A DNA stretch of 64,000 nucleotides from VRUE01 sp963748075 (GCA_963748075.1 CAVVHQ010000049.1:1-64000), one strand, 5' to 3'. Counted from the first letter of the stretch, positions 48,285-60,571 are shown. The notes: generated by a model not told the origin, from the sequence alone. Numbers and translations: made by a program.

Positions 48285-48646
48285 CGCACGATCAGCTCGA
48301 CGGCGACGGCGATCAGCAGCGCCGCGAAGATCAGAGAGACGGCCCGCTGCGGGATCCGCTGCTGGATCGCGGCGCCGATCACCACCCCGCCGATCGCCGG
48401 GATCGAGAGCAGCAGCCCGGTGCCGAGGTGGACGTTGCCGTAGATGCCGCCCTGGGCGATCGCGCCGAGCAGCCCGATCAGCACGATCGCCGCCAGGCTG
48501 GTGCCGGTCGCCAGACGCTCCTCGTAGCCGAGCCAGAAGATCAGCAGCGGCACGATGATGACGCCGCCGCCCACCCCGAAGAGGCCGCTGAAGGCTCCGG
48601 CCACGGTGCCGATCGCGGCAAGCTTCAGGGTGTGGGTCGACGGCAT
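48281..48646 (-). CDS. Half-length TauE/SafE-like permease (2)
   Basis: This 121-residue protein again has four hydrophobic stretches (LAAIGTVAGAFSGLFGVGGG, VIIVPLLIFWLGY, LAAIVLIGLLGAIAQGGIYG, LLLSIPAIGGVVIGAAIQQR and the last helix VSLIFAALLIAVAVELI). The GLFGVGGGVIIVPLLI motif matches the N-terminal half of TauE/SafE. It should pair with the neighbouring half to form a two-repeat exporter of sulfite, sulfoacetate or similar anions; the substrate is not known. Start ATG 48646 lies 18 bp from the divergent otsB gene. Its TGA overlaps the leader ORF start. Confidence 0.8.
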   Translation of the reverse strand: MPSTHTLKLAAIGTVAGAFSGLFGVGGGVIIVPLLIFWLGYEERLATGTSLAAIVLIGLLGAIAQGGIYGNVHLGTGLLLSIPAIGGVVIGAAIQQRIPQRAVSLIFAALLIAVAVELIVR

Positions 48647-48663
48647 CGCGCGATACTAGTGCC

Positions 48664-49491
48664 GTGCCTCCCGAATCCGAGACCGGCCAGGGGACCGAGC
48701 TCGGGGCGCTCGCCCCCCTGCGCGCCGAGCCCGCCCGTGCGGCGATCCTCACCGACGTCGACGGGACGCTGGCGCCGATCGTCGACCGGCCCGAGCAGGC
48801 AGCCGTGCCGCGGCGAGCGAGCGAGGCGCTGGAGCGCCTGAGCGGGCGCTACGCCCTGGTCGGCTGCATATCCGGGCGACGGGCCGAGGAGGCACGGCGC
48901 CTGGTAGGCGTCGACGGCATCGCCTACGCCGGCAACCACGGCCTCGAGCTGCTGCTACCGGGCGAGGGGGAGCCGCGACTCGACGCCTCGCTGCAGGGTC
49001 GCGAGTCCGGGGCGGCCGAGTTCGTCGCCGGGCTGGACGCCGCGGCGCTGGCCGGGGCCGGGCTGCGGCTGGAGGACAAGGGGGCGATCCAGGCGCTGCA
49101 CTGGCGGGGCGCCGAGCCGGAGCGTCCGGCGGAGGCGCTCGCCCACGAGATCGCAGCGACCGCGGGCCGGGCGGGGCTGGAGCCCCGCTGGGGCCGCAAG
49201 GTGCTGGAGCTGCGCCCGGTCGGCGGCGGCGGCAAGGACGCCGCGGTCGGAGCCCTGCTCGCCGCCGACGGGGTGAGCGCCGCCGCCTACGCGGGCGACG
49301 ACCGCACCGACCTCGACGCCTTCCGGCGCCTGCGCGAGCTTCGCGAGGCGGGCGAGCTGACCGCCGCGGTCTGCGTCGGGATCGTCTCCCCCGAGGCGCC
49401 GCCCGAGCTTGCCGAGGAATCGGACCTGACGGTCGACGGTCCCGGCGGCTGGCTGGCGGTGCTCGAGGCGCTGGCGGAGTCAGATGTCTGA
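48664..49491 (+). CDS. otsB: Trehalose-6-phosphate phosphatase
   Basis: This 275-residue HAD phosphatase has motif I LTDVDGTLAPIVDRPEQA (nucleophile and acid Asp), GCISGRR, a lid with GNHGLELLLPG, and later motifs RWGRKVLELRP, GGGGKDAAVGALL and AYAGDDRTDLDAFRRLREL. These are typical of OtsB, which dephosphorylates trehalose-6-phosphate in the cytoplasm during osmotic or stress response. The start is GTG 48664. No otsA is in the window. Its stop overlaps the next gene's ATG (TGATG). Confidence 0.88.
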   Translation: MPPESETGQGTELGALAPLRAEPARAAILTDVDGTLAPIVDRPEQAAVPRRASEALERLSGRYALVGCISGRRAEEARRLVGVDGIAYAGNHGLELLLPGEGEPRLDASLQGRESGAAEFVAGLDAAALAGAGLRLEDKGAIQALHWRGAEPERPAEALAHEIAATAGRAGLEPRWGRKVLELRPVGGGGKDAAVGALLAADGVSAAAYAGDDRTDLDAFRRLRELREAGELTAAVCVGIVSPEAPPELAEESDLTVDGPGGWLAVLEALAESDV

Positions 49492-50003
49492 TGCCCTACA
49501 CCGATCTGCTCCGCACCACCGTGTTCCTGACCGGCGCCGAGGCGACCGCCCTGGGTGCGATCACCGCGGTCGCCGCCAGTCGCGACAGCGACACGACCAC
49601 GGTCCTGGTCGCCGCCGCCTGGTGGCTGATCTCGCTCGCTTTCGGCCTCTGGCTGGGCCGCCCGGCCCGCGCCGCCGACGGCGTCCGCGACGCCCTCGCG
49701 CACGCCCGCACCGCGACCTCCCTGCCGGACGAGTCCCCCGCCCGGATCGCCCTGGTCCGCCTCTGGCCGATCGCCGCCACCGCGATCGCCGCCGGCGTGC
49801 TCGGGGTCCTCTTCCCCGGAGTGGCGGCGATCGCCGCCGGCTATGCCCTCCTCGTCGCCCTGGCGATGCGCACCCGCGAGGCCGCCGTCCTCGGCATCGA
49901 GCAGCGCGACGGCGTCAAGTTCTACGTCGTCCCCAACTCGGCCCTGCGCCCGATCCAGCTGGTCCGCACCCCGGGCCTGCGCAGCGACCGTCTTCGGGCC
50001 TAG
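49491..50003 (+). CDS. Hypothetical membrane protein
   Basis: This 170-residue protein has hydrophobic segments at about residues 14-35 (GAEATALGAITAVAAS), 38-56 (TTVLVAAAWWLISLAFGLWL) and 90-125 (LWPIAATAIAAGVLGVLFPG, VAAIAAGYALLVALAM). A cytoplasmic tail follows (DGVKFYVVPNSALRPIQLVR). Its ATG overlaps the otsB stop, so it is co-translated with the phosphatase. I do not recognise the family. The tail phrase FYVVPNSALRPIQLVRTPG is distinctive and could anchor a family search. Confidence 0.65.
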   Translation: MPYTDLLRTTVFLTGAEATALGAITAVAASRDSDTTTVLVAAAWWLISLAFGLWLGRPARAADGVRDALAHARTATSLPDESPARIALVRLWPIAATAIAAGVLGVLFPGVAAIAAGYALLVALAMRTREAAVLGIEQRDGVKFYVVPNSALRPIQLVRTPGLRSDRLRA

Positions 50004-50016
50004 GGAGAATGGGCCG

Positions 50017-50835
50017 ATGGCGATCGACGTTTGGATGCAGCACCCCACCCTCCGCCTTCTGGAAGACGAGGCGTTCGAGTCGCTGCGGCGCTGGACCGGC
50101 CTCGAGCTTCCCGCCGAGGAGCCGCCGATCGAGATCACCCTGGCGGCGATGGACGAGGCCGGCGTTGAGCTCGGGCTGCTGACCGCCTGGCACGCGCCTG
50201 GCGGCCGGGTGCCGATCTCCAACCGGGAGGTCGCGGGCTGGGTCGAGGCGCACCCGAGCCGTTTCGCCGGGCTCGCCGCGGTCGACCTCGCAAAGCCGAT
50301 GGAGGCCGTGCGAGAGCTGCGGCGCTGCGTCGGGGAGCTGGGGTTCAAGGGGCTGCGCATGATCCCCTGGCTTTGGGAGGCGCCGCCGACCGAGCGGCGC
50401 TACTACCCCCTCTACGCCGCCTGCGTCGAGCTCGGGGTCCCCTTCTGCACCCAGGTCGGCCACACCGGCCCGCTCCGCCCCTCGGAGACCGGCCGGCCGA
50501 TCCCCTACATCGACCAAGTCGCGATCGACTTTCCCGAGCTGACGATCGTTTGCGGCCACGTCGGCTATCCGTGGACCGAGGAGATGGTCGCCGTCTGTCG
50601 CAAGCACGAGAAGGTTCACATCGACACCTCGGCCTACACGAGCGGGCGCCTGCCGCCAGAGCTGGTCGCCTACATGAAGAGCCGCAGCGGGCGCCGCAAG
50701 GTCCTCTTCGGGACCAACTACCCAATGATCGCCCCGGTCAAGGCCCTGCGGGACCTGCCCGCGCTGGGGCTCGACGAGGAGGGCGAGCGGCTCTACCTGA
50801 CCGAGAACGCCCGCCGGGTCTTCGGCCTCAACTGA
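50017..50835 (+). CDS. Amidohydrolase_2-family protein
   Basis: This 272-residue TIM-barrel hydrolase/decarboxylase has AIDVWMQHPTLRLLED at the start, GFKGLRMIPWLWE, FCTQVGHTGPLRPSETGRPI, IVCGHVGYPWTEEMVAVCRK and FGTNYPMIAPVKALRD near the end. The usual N-terminal metal motif is D-x-H-x-H. Here it reads DVWMQH, so the first His is replaced by Trp/Gln, while later His residues remain. It may still bind one metal and act as a decarboxylase or hydratase. AGGGAGA precedes ATG 50017. Confidence 0.8.
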   Translation: MAIDVWMQHPTLRLLEDEAFESLRRWTGLELPAEEPPIEITLAAMDEAGVELGLLTAWHAPGGRVPISNREVAGWVEAHPSRFAGLAAVDLAKPMEAVRELRRCVGELGFKGLRMIPWLWEAPPTERRYYPLYAACVELGVPFCTQVGHTGPLRPSETGRPIPYIDQVAIDFPELTIVCGHVGYPWTEEMVAVCRKHEKVHIDTSAYTSGRLPPELVAYMKSRSGRRKVLFGTNYPMIAPVKALRDLPALGLDEEGERLYLTENARRVFGLN

Positions 50836-50842
50836 GCGGCGC

Positions 50843-52564
50843 TCATCGCAGCAGCTTCTTGAAGTCGCGCCAGTTGCGGCTGTTGGCGACGTCGGCGGGG
50901 GTCAGCCAGGCGCGGCGGGCAGTGGCCACCGCGTAGACCATGTTGTCGAGCGTGTCGATGCCGTGGGCGTCGGTGTCGAGGACGATGCTGACGCCCGCTT
51001 CGGAGGCGAGGCGAGCGTGCTGCTCGTTGAGGTCGCGGCGGTTGGGGTTGCCGTTGATCTCCAGCATCGTCCCGGTGCGGGCCGCCCGCTCGACCACCGC
51101 CTCGACGTCGATTCCGTAGGGCTCGCGGCGGCCGATCAGGCGGCCGGTGAGGTGACCGATGCAGTCGACGTCGGGGTTCTCGATCGCCGCCAGGACGCGC
51201 TCGGTCATCGCCGCTTCGGAGATCGCGAACGAGGTGTGGACGCTGGCGAGGACCCAGTCGAGCGCTTCGACCAGCTCGTCGGGGTAGTCGAGCGCTCCGT
51301 CGAGGCCGATGTTGACCTCCGAGCCGGCGAGCAGGCGGAAGCCGCGCTTGCCCTCGTTCCACTCTCGGATCTCCTCGATCCGCTGCCAGAGCCGCTCGGC
51401 GCTGACGTCGTCGCCGAAGCCGTGGCTGGCCGAGTGGTCGGTGATCGCCAGGTAGGCGTAGCCGCGGCTGCGGGCCGCCGCCGCCATCTCCTCGAGCGTG
51501 TTGCGGCCGTCGGAGAGGGTCGTGTGGGCGTGCAGGTCGCCGCGCACGTCCTCGAGCGAGACCAAGTCGGGCAGCGTCCCCTCCCGCGCCGCCTTCAGCT
51601 CGCCCCGCGCCTCGCGCAACTCCGGCTCGACGTAGGCGTAGCCGAGTCGCTCGTAGACCTCCGCCTCGCTCGCGCAGAGGGTCGCCTCGCCGCTCTCGGT
51701 GTCGGTGATGCCGTGCTCGGAGACGGAGAGTCCGTGCGAAACGGCCTCTTCGCGCAGCTGCACGTTGTGCGCCTTGGAGCCGGTGAAGTGCTGGAGCAGG
51801 TTGCCGAACGCCTCCGGCGCGACGATCCGCAGGTCGACCGCGACGCCGTTGTGGGTCTGCGCCCGGACCCCGTTCGGGCCGGGCGTCCCCGCGGCGGCGA
51901 TCAGCTCGTGGCCGGCCAGGTGCTCGGCGAGCGCGGCCGGCTCCTCGGCGGTCGCGATCAGGTCGATGTCCTTGCAGGTCTCCGCCCAGCGCCGCACCGA
52001 GCCGGCGACCTCGACCCGGTTGGCGGCGGGATGCTCGCGCAGCGCCGCCGCCAGCTGCTCGGCGATCGGCCGCACCGCCGAGAGCAGCAGCCGCTCGGGG
52101 CCCGCGCCCGGCTCGCCGAGATGCTGCAACGCCGCCAGCACGTTCTCCTCGACCTTCGGGCCGAGGCCCTTCAGCCCGCGGATCTTCCGCGCCTCCGCCG
52201 CCGCCTTCAGGTCCTCGACCGAGGCGACCCCCAGCTCCTCGTAGAGGCGCCTCGCGGTCTTCGCCCCGAGGCCGGGGACCCGCGTCACCTCGATCAGGCT
52301 CGGCGGGTACTTCGCCTTCAGCTTCGCCGCCGCGGGGATCTCGCCGGTCTCCAACAGGGCGTCGATCTTCCCGGCCAGCGTCTTGCCGACGCCCGGGATC
52401 TCGCCCGCCCGCCCCTGCCCCGCCAGCTCGGCGACCGAGATTGGGCTTTCGCGGATCGCCTTGGCGGCGGTCGAGTAGGCGATCACCCTGTACTTGACCG
52501 CTCCGTCCAGCTCGTACAGCACGCCCAGCTCCTCGAGCGCCCCTGCGATCTCGGCGTTGGTCAT
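50843..52564 (-). CDS. polX: PHP-domain DNA polymerase X
   Basis: This 573-residue protein has a PolX core of helix-hairpin-helix repeats (EIPGVGKTLAGKIDALLETG; VTRVPGLGAKTARRLYEEL; GLKGLGPKVEENVLAAL). A nucleotidyltransferase palm follows (RVEVAGSVRRWAETCKDIDL). The C-terminal PHP phosphoesterase has RGDLHAHTTLSDGRNTLEEM, YLAITDHSASHG, VNIGLDGALDYPDE and VLDTDAHGID. Bacterial PolX works in base-excision repair and gap filling; the PHP part can act as exonuclease. ATG 52564 is preferred (MTNAEIAGALEELGV). The gene converges with the amidohydrolase gene. Confidence 0.92.
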   Translation of the reverse strand: MTNAEIAGALEELGVLYELDGAVKYRVIAYSTAAKAIRESPISVAELAGQGRAGEIPGVGKTLAGKIDALLETGEIPAAAKLKAKYPPSLIEVTRVPGLGAKTARRLYEELGVASVEDLKAAAEARKIRGLKGLGPKVEENVLAALQHLGEPGAGPERLLLSAVRPIAEQLAAALREHPAANRVEVAGSVRRWAETCKDIDLIATAEEPAALAEHLAGHELIAAAGTPGPNGVRAQTHNGVAVDLRIVAPEAFGNLLQHFTGSKAHNVQLREEAVSHGLSVSEHGITDTESGEATLCASEAEVYERLGYAYVEPELREARGELKAAREGTLPDLVSLEDVRGDLHAHTTLSDGRNTLEEMAAAARSRGYAYLAITDHSASHGFGDDVSAERLWQRIEEIREWNEGKRGFRLLAGSEVNIGLDGALDYPDELVEALDWVLASVHTSFAISEAAMTERVLAAIENPDVDCIGHLTGRLIGRREPYGIDVEAVVERAARTGTMLEINGNPNRRDLNEQHARLASEAGVSIVLDTDAHGIDTLDNMVYAVATARRAWLTPADVANSRNWRDFKKLLR

Positions 52565-52662
52565 ACTCGGCAACATAGGGACGGCGGACGGGCACCGCAC
52601 GCCGTCGCTATACTTTCTGAAGTATTGAGCGCTGAACCTCGACTCTTGGGAGACCGATACCA

Positions 52663-52989
52663 GTGACCGGCAAGCTCACCGACGTGACCGACGCCACCTT
52701 CAAATCCGACGTGCTGGAGGCCGACGGCCCCGTGCTCGTCGACTTCTGGGCCCCCTGGTGCGGTCCCTGCCGAGTCGTCCACCCCGTGCTCGAGGAGATC
52801 GACGCCGAGCGCGAGGAGCTGAAGATCGTCAGCCTCAACGTCGACGAGAACCAGCAGACGGCGGCCCAGTACGAAGTCCTCTCGATCCCCACCCTGCTGC
52901 TCTTCAAGGACGGGGCGATCGCCAAGAAAGTCGTCGGGGCGATGCCGAAGCGGCGCCTCGAGGCGGAGCTGGAGCCGGCGCTCGCCTAG
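52663..52989 (+). CDS. trxA: Thioredoxin
   Basis: This 108-residue thioredoxin has the active site FWAPWCGPCRVVHPVLEEID and cis-Pro in SIPTLLLFKDGAIAKKVVGA. It reduces protein disulfides in the cytoplasm with thioredoxin reductase encoded elsewhere. The GTG start at 52663 follows GGGAGACC. It is the first of two short genes that may share a transcript, the second being a tautomerase. The length and fold are standard. Confidence 0.93.
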   Translation: MTGKLTDVTDATFKSDVLEADGPVLVDFWAPWCGPCRVVHPVLEEIDAEREELKIVSLNVDENQQTAAQYEVLSIPTLLLFKDGAIAKKVVGAMPKRRLEAELEPALA

Positions 52990-53023
52990 GGCGGCGCGCC
53001 GGGCCTGAAGCGGCGGCAAGCCG

Positions 53024-53209
53024 ATGCCCTTCGTCCACATCCACTGGTTCGAGGGCCGCAGCGACGAGCAGAAGGCCGAGATCGCGAAGCGGATCGAAGC
53101 GGCGCTGGTCGAGGTGGCCGGCGCCGCGCCGGAGCACTGCTGGGTGAAGTTCTCCGACTCGCCGCAGACCGACTTCATCATCGGCGAGCGTGAGGACCCA
53201 TCCCGGTAG
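53024..53209 (+). CDS. 4-oxalocrotonate tautomerase-like protein
   Basis: This 61-residue protein starts MPFVHIHWFEGRSDEQKAEI. It has the amino-terminal Pro used as catalytic base, then AKRIEAALVEVAGAAPEHCW and VKFSDSPQTDFIIGE. Tautomerase-superfamily enzymes work as oligomers. The last codons (EDPSR) and the stop lie inside element D2, so insertion of D2 may have set or changed the C-terminus. It is 34 bp after trxA on the same strand. The natural substrate is unknown. Confidence 0.8.
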   Translation: MPFVHIHWFEGRSDEQKAEIAKRIEAALVEVAGAAPEHCWVKFSDSPQTDFIIGEREDPSR

Positions 53210-53305
53210 GGGTTCCACTTAACTTTTTCTGAAGACAGGTTGCGGCCGTCCGAGGTTCGAGGTCCAGAAAAAGTACAAGACGTTCCACCCCTACCGGGAT
53301 GGGTC

Positions 53306-53306
<1 letters not shown>
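53194..53306. repeat. 113-bp inverted-end element D, copy D2
   Basis: Opposite in orientation to D1 and the same length. Ends are GGACCCATCCCGGTAGGGGT with TCCACTTAACTTTTTC, and the inverse with GGAACGTCTTGTACTTTTTC. It overlaps the tautomerase stop on the left and touches the ileS stop codon on the right. Inner sequence differs from D1. Confidence 0.75.
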
Positions 53307-56571
<3,265 letters not shown>

Positions 56572-56572
<1 letters not shown>

Positions 56573-56640
56573 CACAAGTATTCCCGCGTCGCTCCCTCGC
56601 GGAAAATCAGATATGGACGCTCGGTCGCTCCCGTGCTCAT
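56572..56640 (-). CDS. Leader ORF of repeat F4 (22 codons)
   Basis: From ATG 56640 a 22-codon frame contains RPYLIFREGATREYL. It ends TGA, which overlaps the ileS ATG as TGATG. It matches the leader ORF before pccB at 11 of 22 residues and in length. It could couple ileS translation to ribosomes that read the leader. Confidence 0.42.
56573..56640 (-). repeat. Leader repeat F, copy 4 (before ileS)
   Basis: Minus-strand copy: ATGAGCACGGGAGCGACCGA, GCGTCCATATCTGATTTTC, then CGCGAGGGAGCGACGCGG. It abuts the ileS start, as copies 1-3 do for other minus-strand genes. Confidence 0.65.
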
Positions 56641-56678
56641 GGGCAGGTGATTCTAGGAGCGGGTAGCCTCCGCGCCGC

Positions 56679-57554
56679 ATGCCCCCGGCCTACGACCTGA
56701 ATGGAAAGGTGGCGCTGGTCACCGGCGCCGCCCGCGGGATCGGCTTCGAGACCGCCCGCCAGGCCCACCTGCGCGGCGCCTCGGTCGCGGTGGTCGACCT
56801 CGACCCCGAGCAGGCGGGCGAGGCGGCCGAGCGGATCGGCCCGCGGGCGATCGGGATTGCCGCCGACGTCACCGACGACGCGGCGGTCAAGCGGGCCGTC
56901 GCCGAGACGGTCGAGCGCTTCGGCGGCCTCGACGTCGCCATCGCCAACGCCGGCATCGCCCCGGTGAAGATGGCGACCGTGCGCGGGATCGGCGCCGAGG
57001 AGTGGGAGCGGGTCTTCGAGGTCGACATCCTCGGCGTCTGGCGCACCGCGCGGGCGGCGCTGCCGCAGATCGTCGAACGGCGCGGCCACGTCGTCCTCAC
57101 CTCCTCGGTCTACGCCTTCGTCAACGGGGTCTTCAACAGCTCCTACGCCGCCGCGAAGGCGGGCGTCGAGTCACTCGGCCGCTCGCTGCGCGCCGAGCTG
57201 ATGCCGCTCGGCGCCAGCGCCGGCGTCGCCTACTTCGGCTGGGTCGACACCAGGATGGTCCAGGACGCCTTCGATGCCAACGGCGGGCGCATGGAGGAAA
57301 ACCTGCCCGAGTTCCTGCGCAAGCGGATCGAGCCCGACGAGGCCGCCGCCGCTGTGGTGCGGGGAATCGAAGAACGGGCGCCGCGCATCTTCGCCCCCAG
57401 GTGGTGGCGCTACGTCTCCGCCCTGCGCGGCATCCTCAACCCGCTGCTCGACCGCCGCTTCGAACGCGACGCCAGGATGACGGCGGCAATCCGCGAGGTC
57501 GAGGCGGAAGCCGACGAGGAGGGCGCCGCCGCGGTCGCCTCAGCGGGCGACTGA
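56679..57554 (+). CDS. SDR-family oxidoreductase
   Basis: This 291-residue classical SDR has GKVALVTGAARGIGFETARQ, AVVDLDPEQAGEAA (NAD preference from Asp), IANAGIAPVKMAT and catalytic TSSVYAFVNGVFNSSYAAAK. A C-terminal region (APRWWRYVSALRGILNPLLD) could touch membranes. It probably oxidises or reduces an alcohol/ketone using NAD(H). ATG 56679 lies close to the divergent ileS leader. It converges with the large FAD/iron-sulfur oxidase gene. Confidence 0.85.
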   Translation: MPPAYDLNGKVALVTGAARGIGFETARQAHLRGASVAVVDLDPEQAGEAAERIGPRAIGIAADVTDDAAVKRAVAETVERFGGLDVAIANAGIAPVKMATVRGIGAEEWERVFEVDILGVWRTARAALPQIVERRGHVVLTSSVYAFVNGVFNSSYAAAKAGVESLGRSLRAELMPLGASAGVAYFGWVDTRMVQDAFDANGGRMEENLPEFLRKRIEPDEAAAAVVRGIEERAPRIFAPRWWRYVSALRGILNPLLDRRFERDARMTAAIREVEAEADEEGAAAVASAGD

Positions 57555-57560
57555 GCGGCG

Positions 57561-57604
57561 CAGCCGACTTTCACCCGATCAGGGCGTGGTCGATGTCGGA
57601 TGGG
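57561..57604 (-). repeat. Hairpin repeat R, copy R4
   Basis: On the minus strand: CATCCGACATCGACCACG, then CCCTGATCGGGTGAAAGTCGG. It aligns with R1 over its whole length. It contains the final codons and stop of the FAD/iron-sulfur oxidase, so the repeat sets the C-terminus of that gene. Confidence 0.55.
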
Positions 57605-60450
57605 CCTGGCGAGTCAATTGCTCGAGTAGGAAGAGAAACGACTCGTAGGGCTCGCCGGTCGCGCGGCTGAGGCCGATCTCGCAGGTGCGGTTGCTGGAAA
57701 GGTGGGCGTCGAAGTCGCGGCCCGACAGCTCCGCCGCCTCGGCGGAGGCGGCGGACGCGGTCAGCTCGGGATGGGAGAAACCGCGGTCGCCGGCGAAGCC
57801 GCAGCAGGTCGCCGAGGGGGCGACGTAGACGTCCTCGGCGAGGAGGGCGACGAGCCTGCGCAAGCGCGGCTCCAGCCCGAGCTGCCGGGTGGCGCAGGTC
57901 GGGTGGACCGTGGCCGAGCCGACCTTGCGGTCGACCTCCAGCCGCGGCAGCAGGCGGTCGTGCGCCCAGGCGACGGAATCGAGGACATCCAGCCCGCGCG
58001 AGGCGTGCCGCGTTCTCCTCGCTCAGCGCGCCCTCGCCCGGCTCGGCGATCGCGTGGGTGCAGGAGGCGGCGTCGACCACAACCGGCAGCTCGCCCTCGC
58101 CGCTCCACCCCCAGAGCCGCTCGACCATCTCGTTCGCCTTGTGGCGGTGGGCGGCGCCGAACCCCTTCGAGCTCCACGGCAGCCCGCAGCACGAGCCCGC
58201 CACCTCGTCCGGGATCCAGACGGGAAGGCCGGCGCGAGCCGAGACCTCGACGAGCACCCCGGCCAACCCCCGCCGACGGGACGATATGTCCACCCCGACC
58301 GCACTTTTCGGCCCATCGGTCCCCGAGGCGAAGATGCGGTTCGTGCAGGAGGGCACGTAGACGGCCGCGGCGCCCTGGCGCGGCGTCGACGGCAGCTGCG
58401 GCGACGCCGCCGCGGGCAACCCCTTGCCGCGCTTCGTCCGCCGCGCCAGCGGGCCGCCGACCCGCAGCGCGGCGCGCGCGGCCCGCTCAGCCGCGCCCCA
58501 GCGCTTCGCCGCGGCCAGCGCCAAGCGCTCGGCGCGCTCGTTGCGGCGCCTGCCGCGCAGCTCCTTGACCAGCTCGCCGGTGTCGATCCCGAGCGGGCAG
58601 GCGAGCCGGCAGGAGCCGTCGGCGGCGCAGGTGTCGAGCCCGTCGTAGGAGTACTCCTCGAGCAGCGCCCGGCGCAGCGGCGAGCCCTGCGGTTGGCGGG
58701 CGATCTCACGGCGCAGGACGATCCGCTGGCGGGGCGTCGTGGTCAGGTCGCGGCTCGGGCAGACCGGCTCACAGAAGCCGCACTCGACGCAAGATGCTGC
58801 CTCCTGCTCGATATCCGGGGTGGTTTTCAGGTTGCGCAGGTGGACGCCCGGGTCGCGGTTGAGCACCACGCCGGGGGCGAGCACGCCGTCGGGGTCGGCG
58901 AGCCGCTTCAGCCGCCACATCAGCTCGGTCGCCTTCTCCCCCCACTCGCGCTCGACGTAGGGCGCCATGTTGATCCCGGTCCCGTGCTCCGCCTTCAGCG
59001 AGCCGTCGTACTTGTCGACGACCAGCTCGACCAGCTTCGACATGAAGGTCTCGTAGCGCTCCAGGTCCTCCCGTTTGCCGAAGTCCGGGGTGAGCATGAA
59101 GTGCAGGTTCCCGGCCGAGGCGTGGCCGGCGACGCCGGGCAGGAAGCCGTGGTCGCCGAGCAGCGCCTGCAGGTCGCGGGCGCCCTCGGCGATCCGCTCG
59201 GGCGGCACGCAGACGTCCTCGACGATCAGCGCCGTGCCGGGCAGGCGCAGCCGCCCGACCAGGCCGTGCAGGCCCTCGCGCACCCGCCAGGCCAGCTCGA
59301 TCTGCTCGGCCTCGCGGGTGAACTCGATCGGGCGGATCGTCTCGTGCCCGGCGAGGAGCTCGTTCGCCCGGGCGACGTGCGCGTCCAGCTCGCCGTCGCT
59401 CCCGGCGCCGAACTCGACCAGCAGCACCGCCGACTCCGGCGGCAGCTCCTTCCACTCCTCGGGCGCGCCGACCATGTTCCAGGCGGCGGTGATCAGCGCC
59501 GGGGCGACCATCAGCTCGACCGCGGTGGCGCCGCAGCCGACCAGGTCGCGGACCGGGGCGATCGCCTCCTTGACCCCGGGGAAGTGGATCCAGGCGGTGG
59601 TCGTGCGCGCCGGCAGCGGCACGGTCTCGAACACCGCCTCGGCGACGAAGGCGAGCGTGCCCTCGGAGCCGACCAGGAGGCGGCGGAAGATCTCCAGCGG
59701 CTGCTCGGCGTCGAGAAAGGCGCAGAGCCGGTAGCCGGTGGTGTTCTTGATCGCGAACTTGCGCCGGATCCGCTCGCTCAGCTCGGGGTCGGCGCGGATC
59801 TCGTCGCGGATCGCGGCGAGGCCCTCGGCCAGCTCCGGCTCCAGCGAGGCGAAGCGCTCGGCCGCCCCCGCCGCGGCGGTGTCGATCGTCGTGCCGGAGG
59901 GCAGGACGAGGGTCATCGAGCGCAGCGTCGAGTAGGAGTCGTGGATGACGCCGCAGCGCATCCCGCCGGAGTTGTTGGCGATCACCCCGCCGACCGTGGC
60001 GATATCGGTGCTGGCCGGGTCGGGGCCGAGCTTGCGCCCGTGCGGGGCGAGGACGCGGTTGGCGTGGCCGAGCACCGTCCCCGGCTTGACCCGGGCCAGC
60101 GCGCCGCCCTCCTCTACCGCGACGCCGCCGAAGTGGCGCCGCACGTCGACCAGGATGCCGTCGCTCTGGCCCTGGCCGTTGAGGCTGGTGCCGCCGGCCC
60201 GGAAGACGACCGGCATGTCGTTGGCGCGACCGTAGGCGAGCGTCGCGGCGACGTCGCCGGCGTCGTGCGCCATCACCACCGCCTGCGGCAGCAGCCGGTA
60301 GGGGCTGGCGTCGGAGGCGTAGCGGACGATGTCGCTGGCCCGGCCCAGCACCCGGTCGGCGCCGAGCAGCGCCTCCAGGTCGCTGCGCAGCGGCTGAGGG
60401 GTCCCCGCCGCCAGCGTCTCGGGAGCGCGGTCGGGGGCGGCGACGCTCAT
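57579..60450 (-). pseudogene. FAD-binding and iron-sulfur oxidase (D-lactate dehydrogenase/GlcD-GlcF type), frameshifted
   Basis: The N-terminal FAD half shows VVFRAGGTSLNGQGQSDGIL, IATVGGVIANNSGGMRCGVI, LVGSEGTLAFVAEAVFE and AGHASAGNLHFMLTPDFG. The C-terminal half has two 4Fe-4S motifs (CVECGFCEPVCPSRDL and TCAADGSCRLACPLGIDTGE) and CCG-type heterodisulfide regions (GSCCGLPWSSKG). The last part (HPTCATRQ-like, SATCCGFAGDRGFSHPEL) is in another frame after about 57993, where one extra C occurs. It would oxidise D-lactate, glycolate or a related hydroxy acid. Palindrome B2 adds about 19 codons near GTDGPKSAVGVDISS. Confidence 0.8.
58267..58325 (-). repeat. In-frame palindrome B, copy B2
   Basis: CGCCGACGGGACGA and TCGGCCCATCGG flank ATATGTCCACCCCGACC. 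It has the same length and layout as B1 and lies inside the FAD/iron-sulfur oxidase, which is read from the other strand. The local frame stays open across it. Confidence 0.75.
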
Positions 60451-60487
60451 GACGGTCCCAGATCACCGCCATACGGCGTCCTCGGTC

Positions 60488-60512
60488 GCCCGAATAGGTC
60501 ACCTATTCGGGC
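60488..60512 (-). promoter_or_regulatory. Perfect palindrome upstream of FAD oxidase
   Basis: The 12-bp arms GCCCGAATAGGT and ACCTATTCGGGC have a one-base centre. The site ends 38 bp before the oxidase start and 59 bp after the preceding gene's stop. The AT content inside suggests a regulator-binding site rather than a terminator; a GntR/FCD-type regulator would fit lactate or glycolate genes. Confidence 0.5.
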
Positions 60513-60571
60513 TTCCTGCGTCCTTGTCTGGCGGCGCCTGGACCTCGTCATGACCAACGTCACGAGAGACA

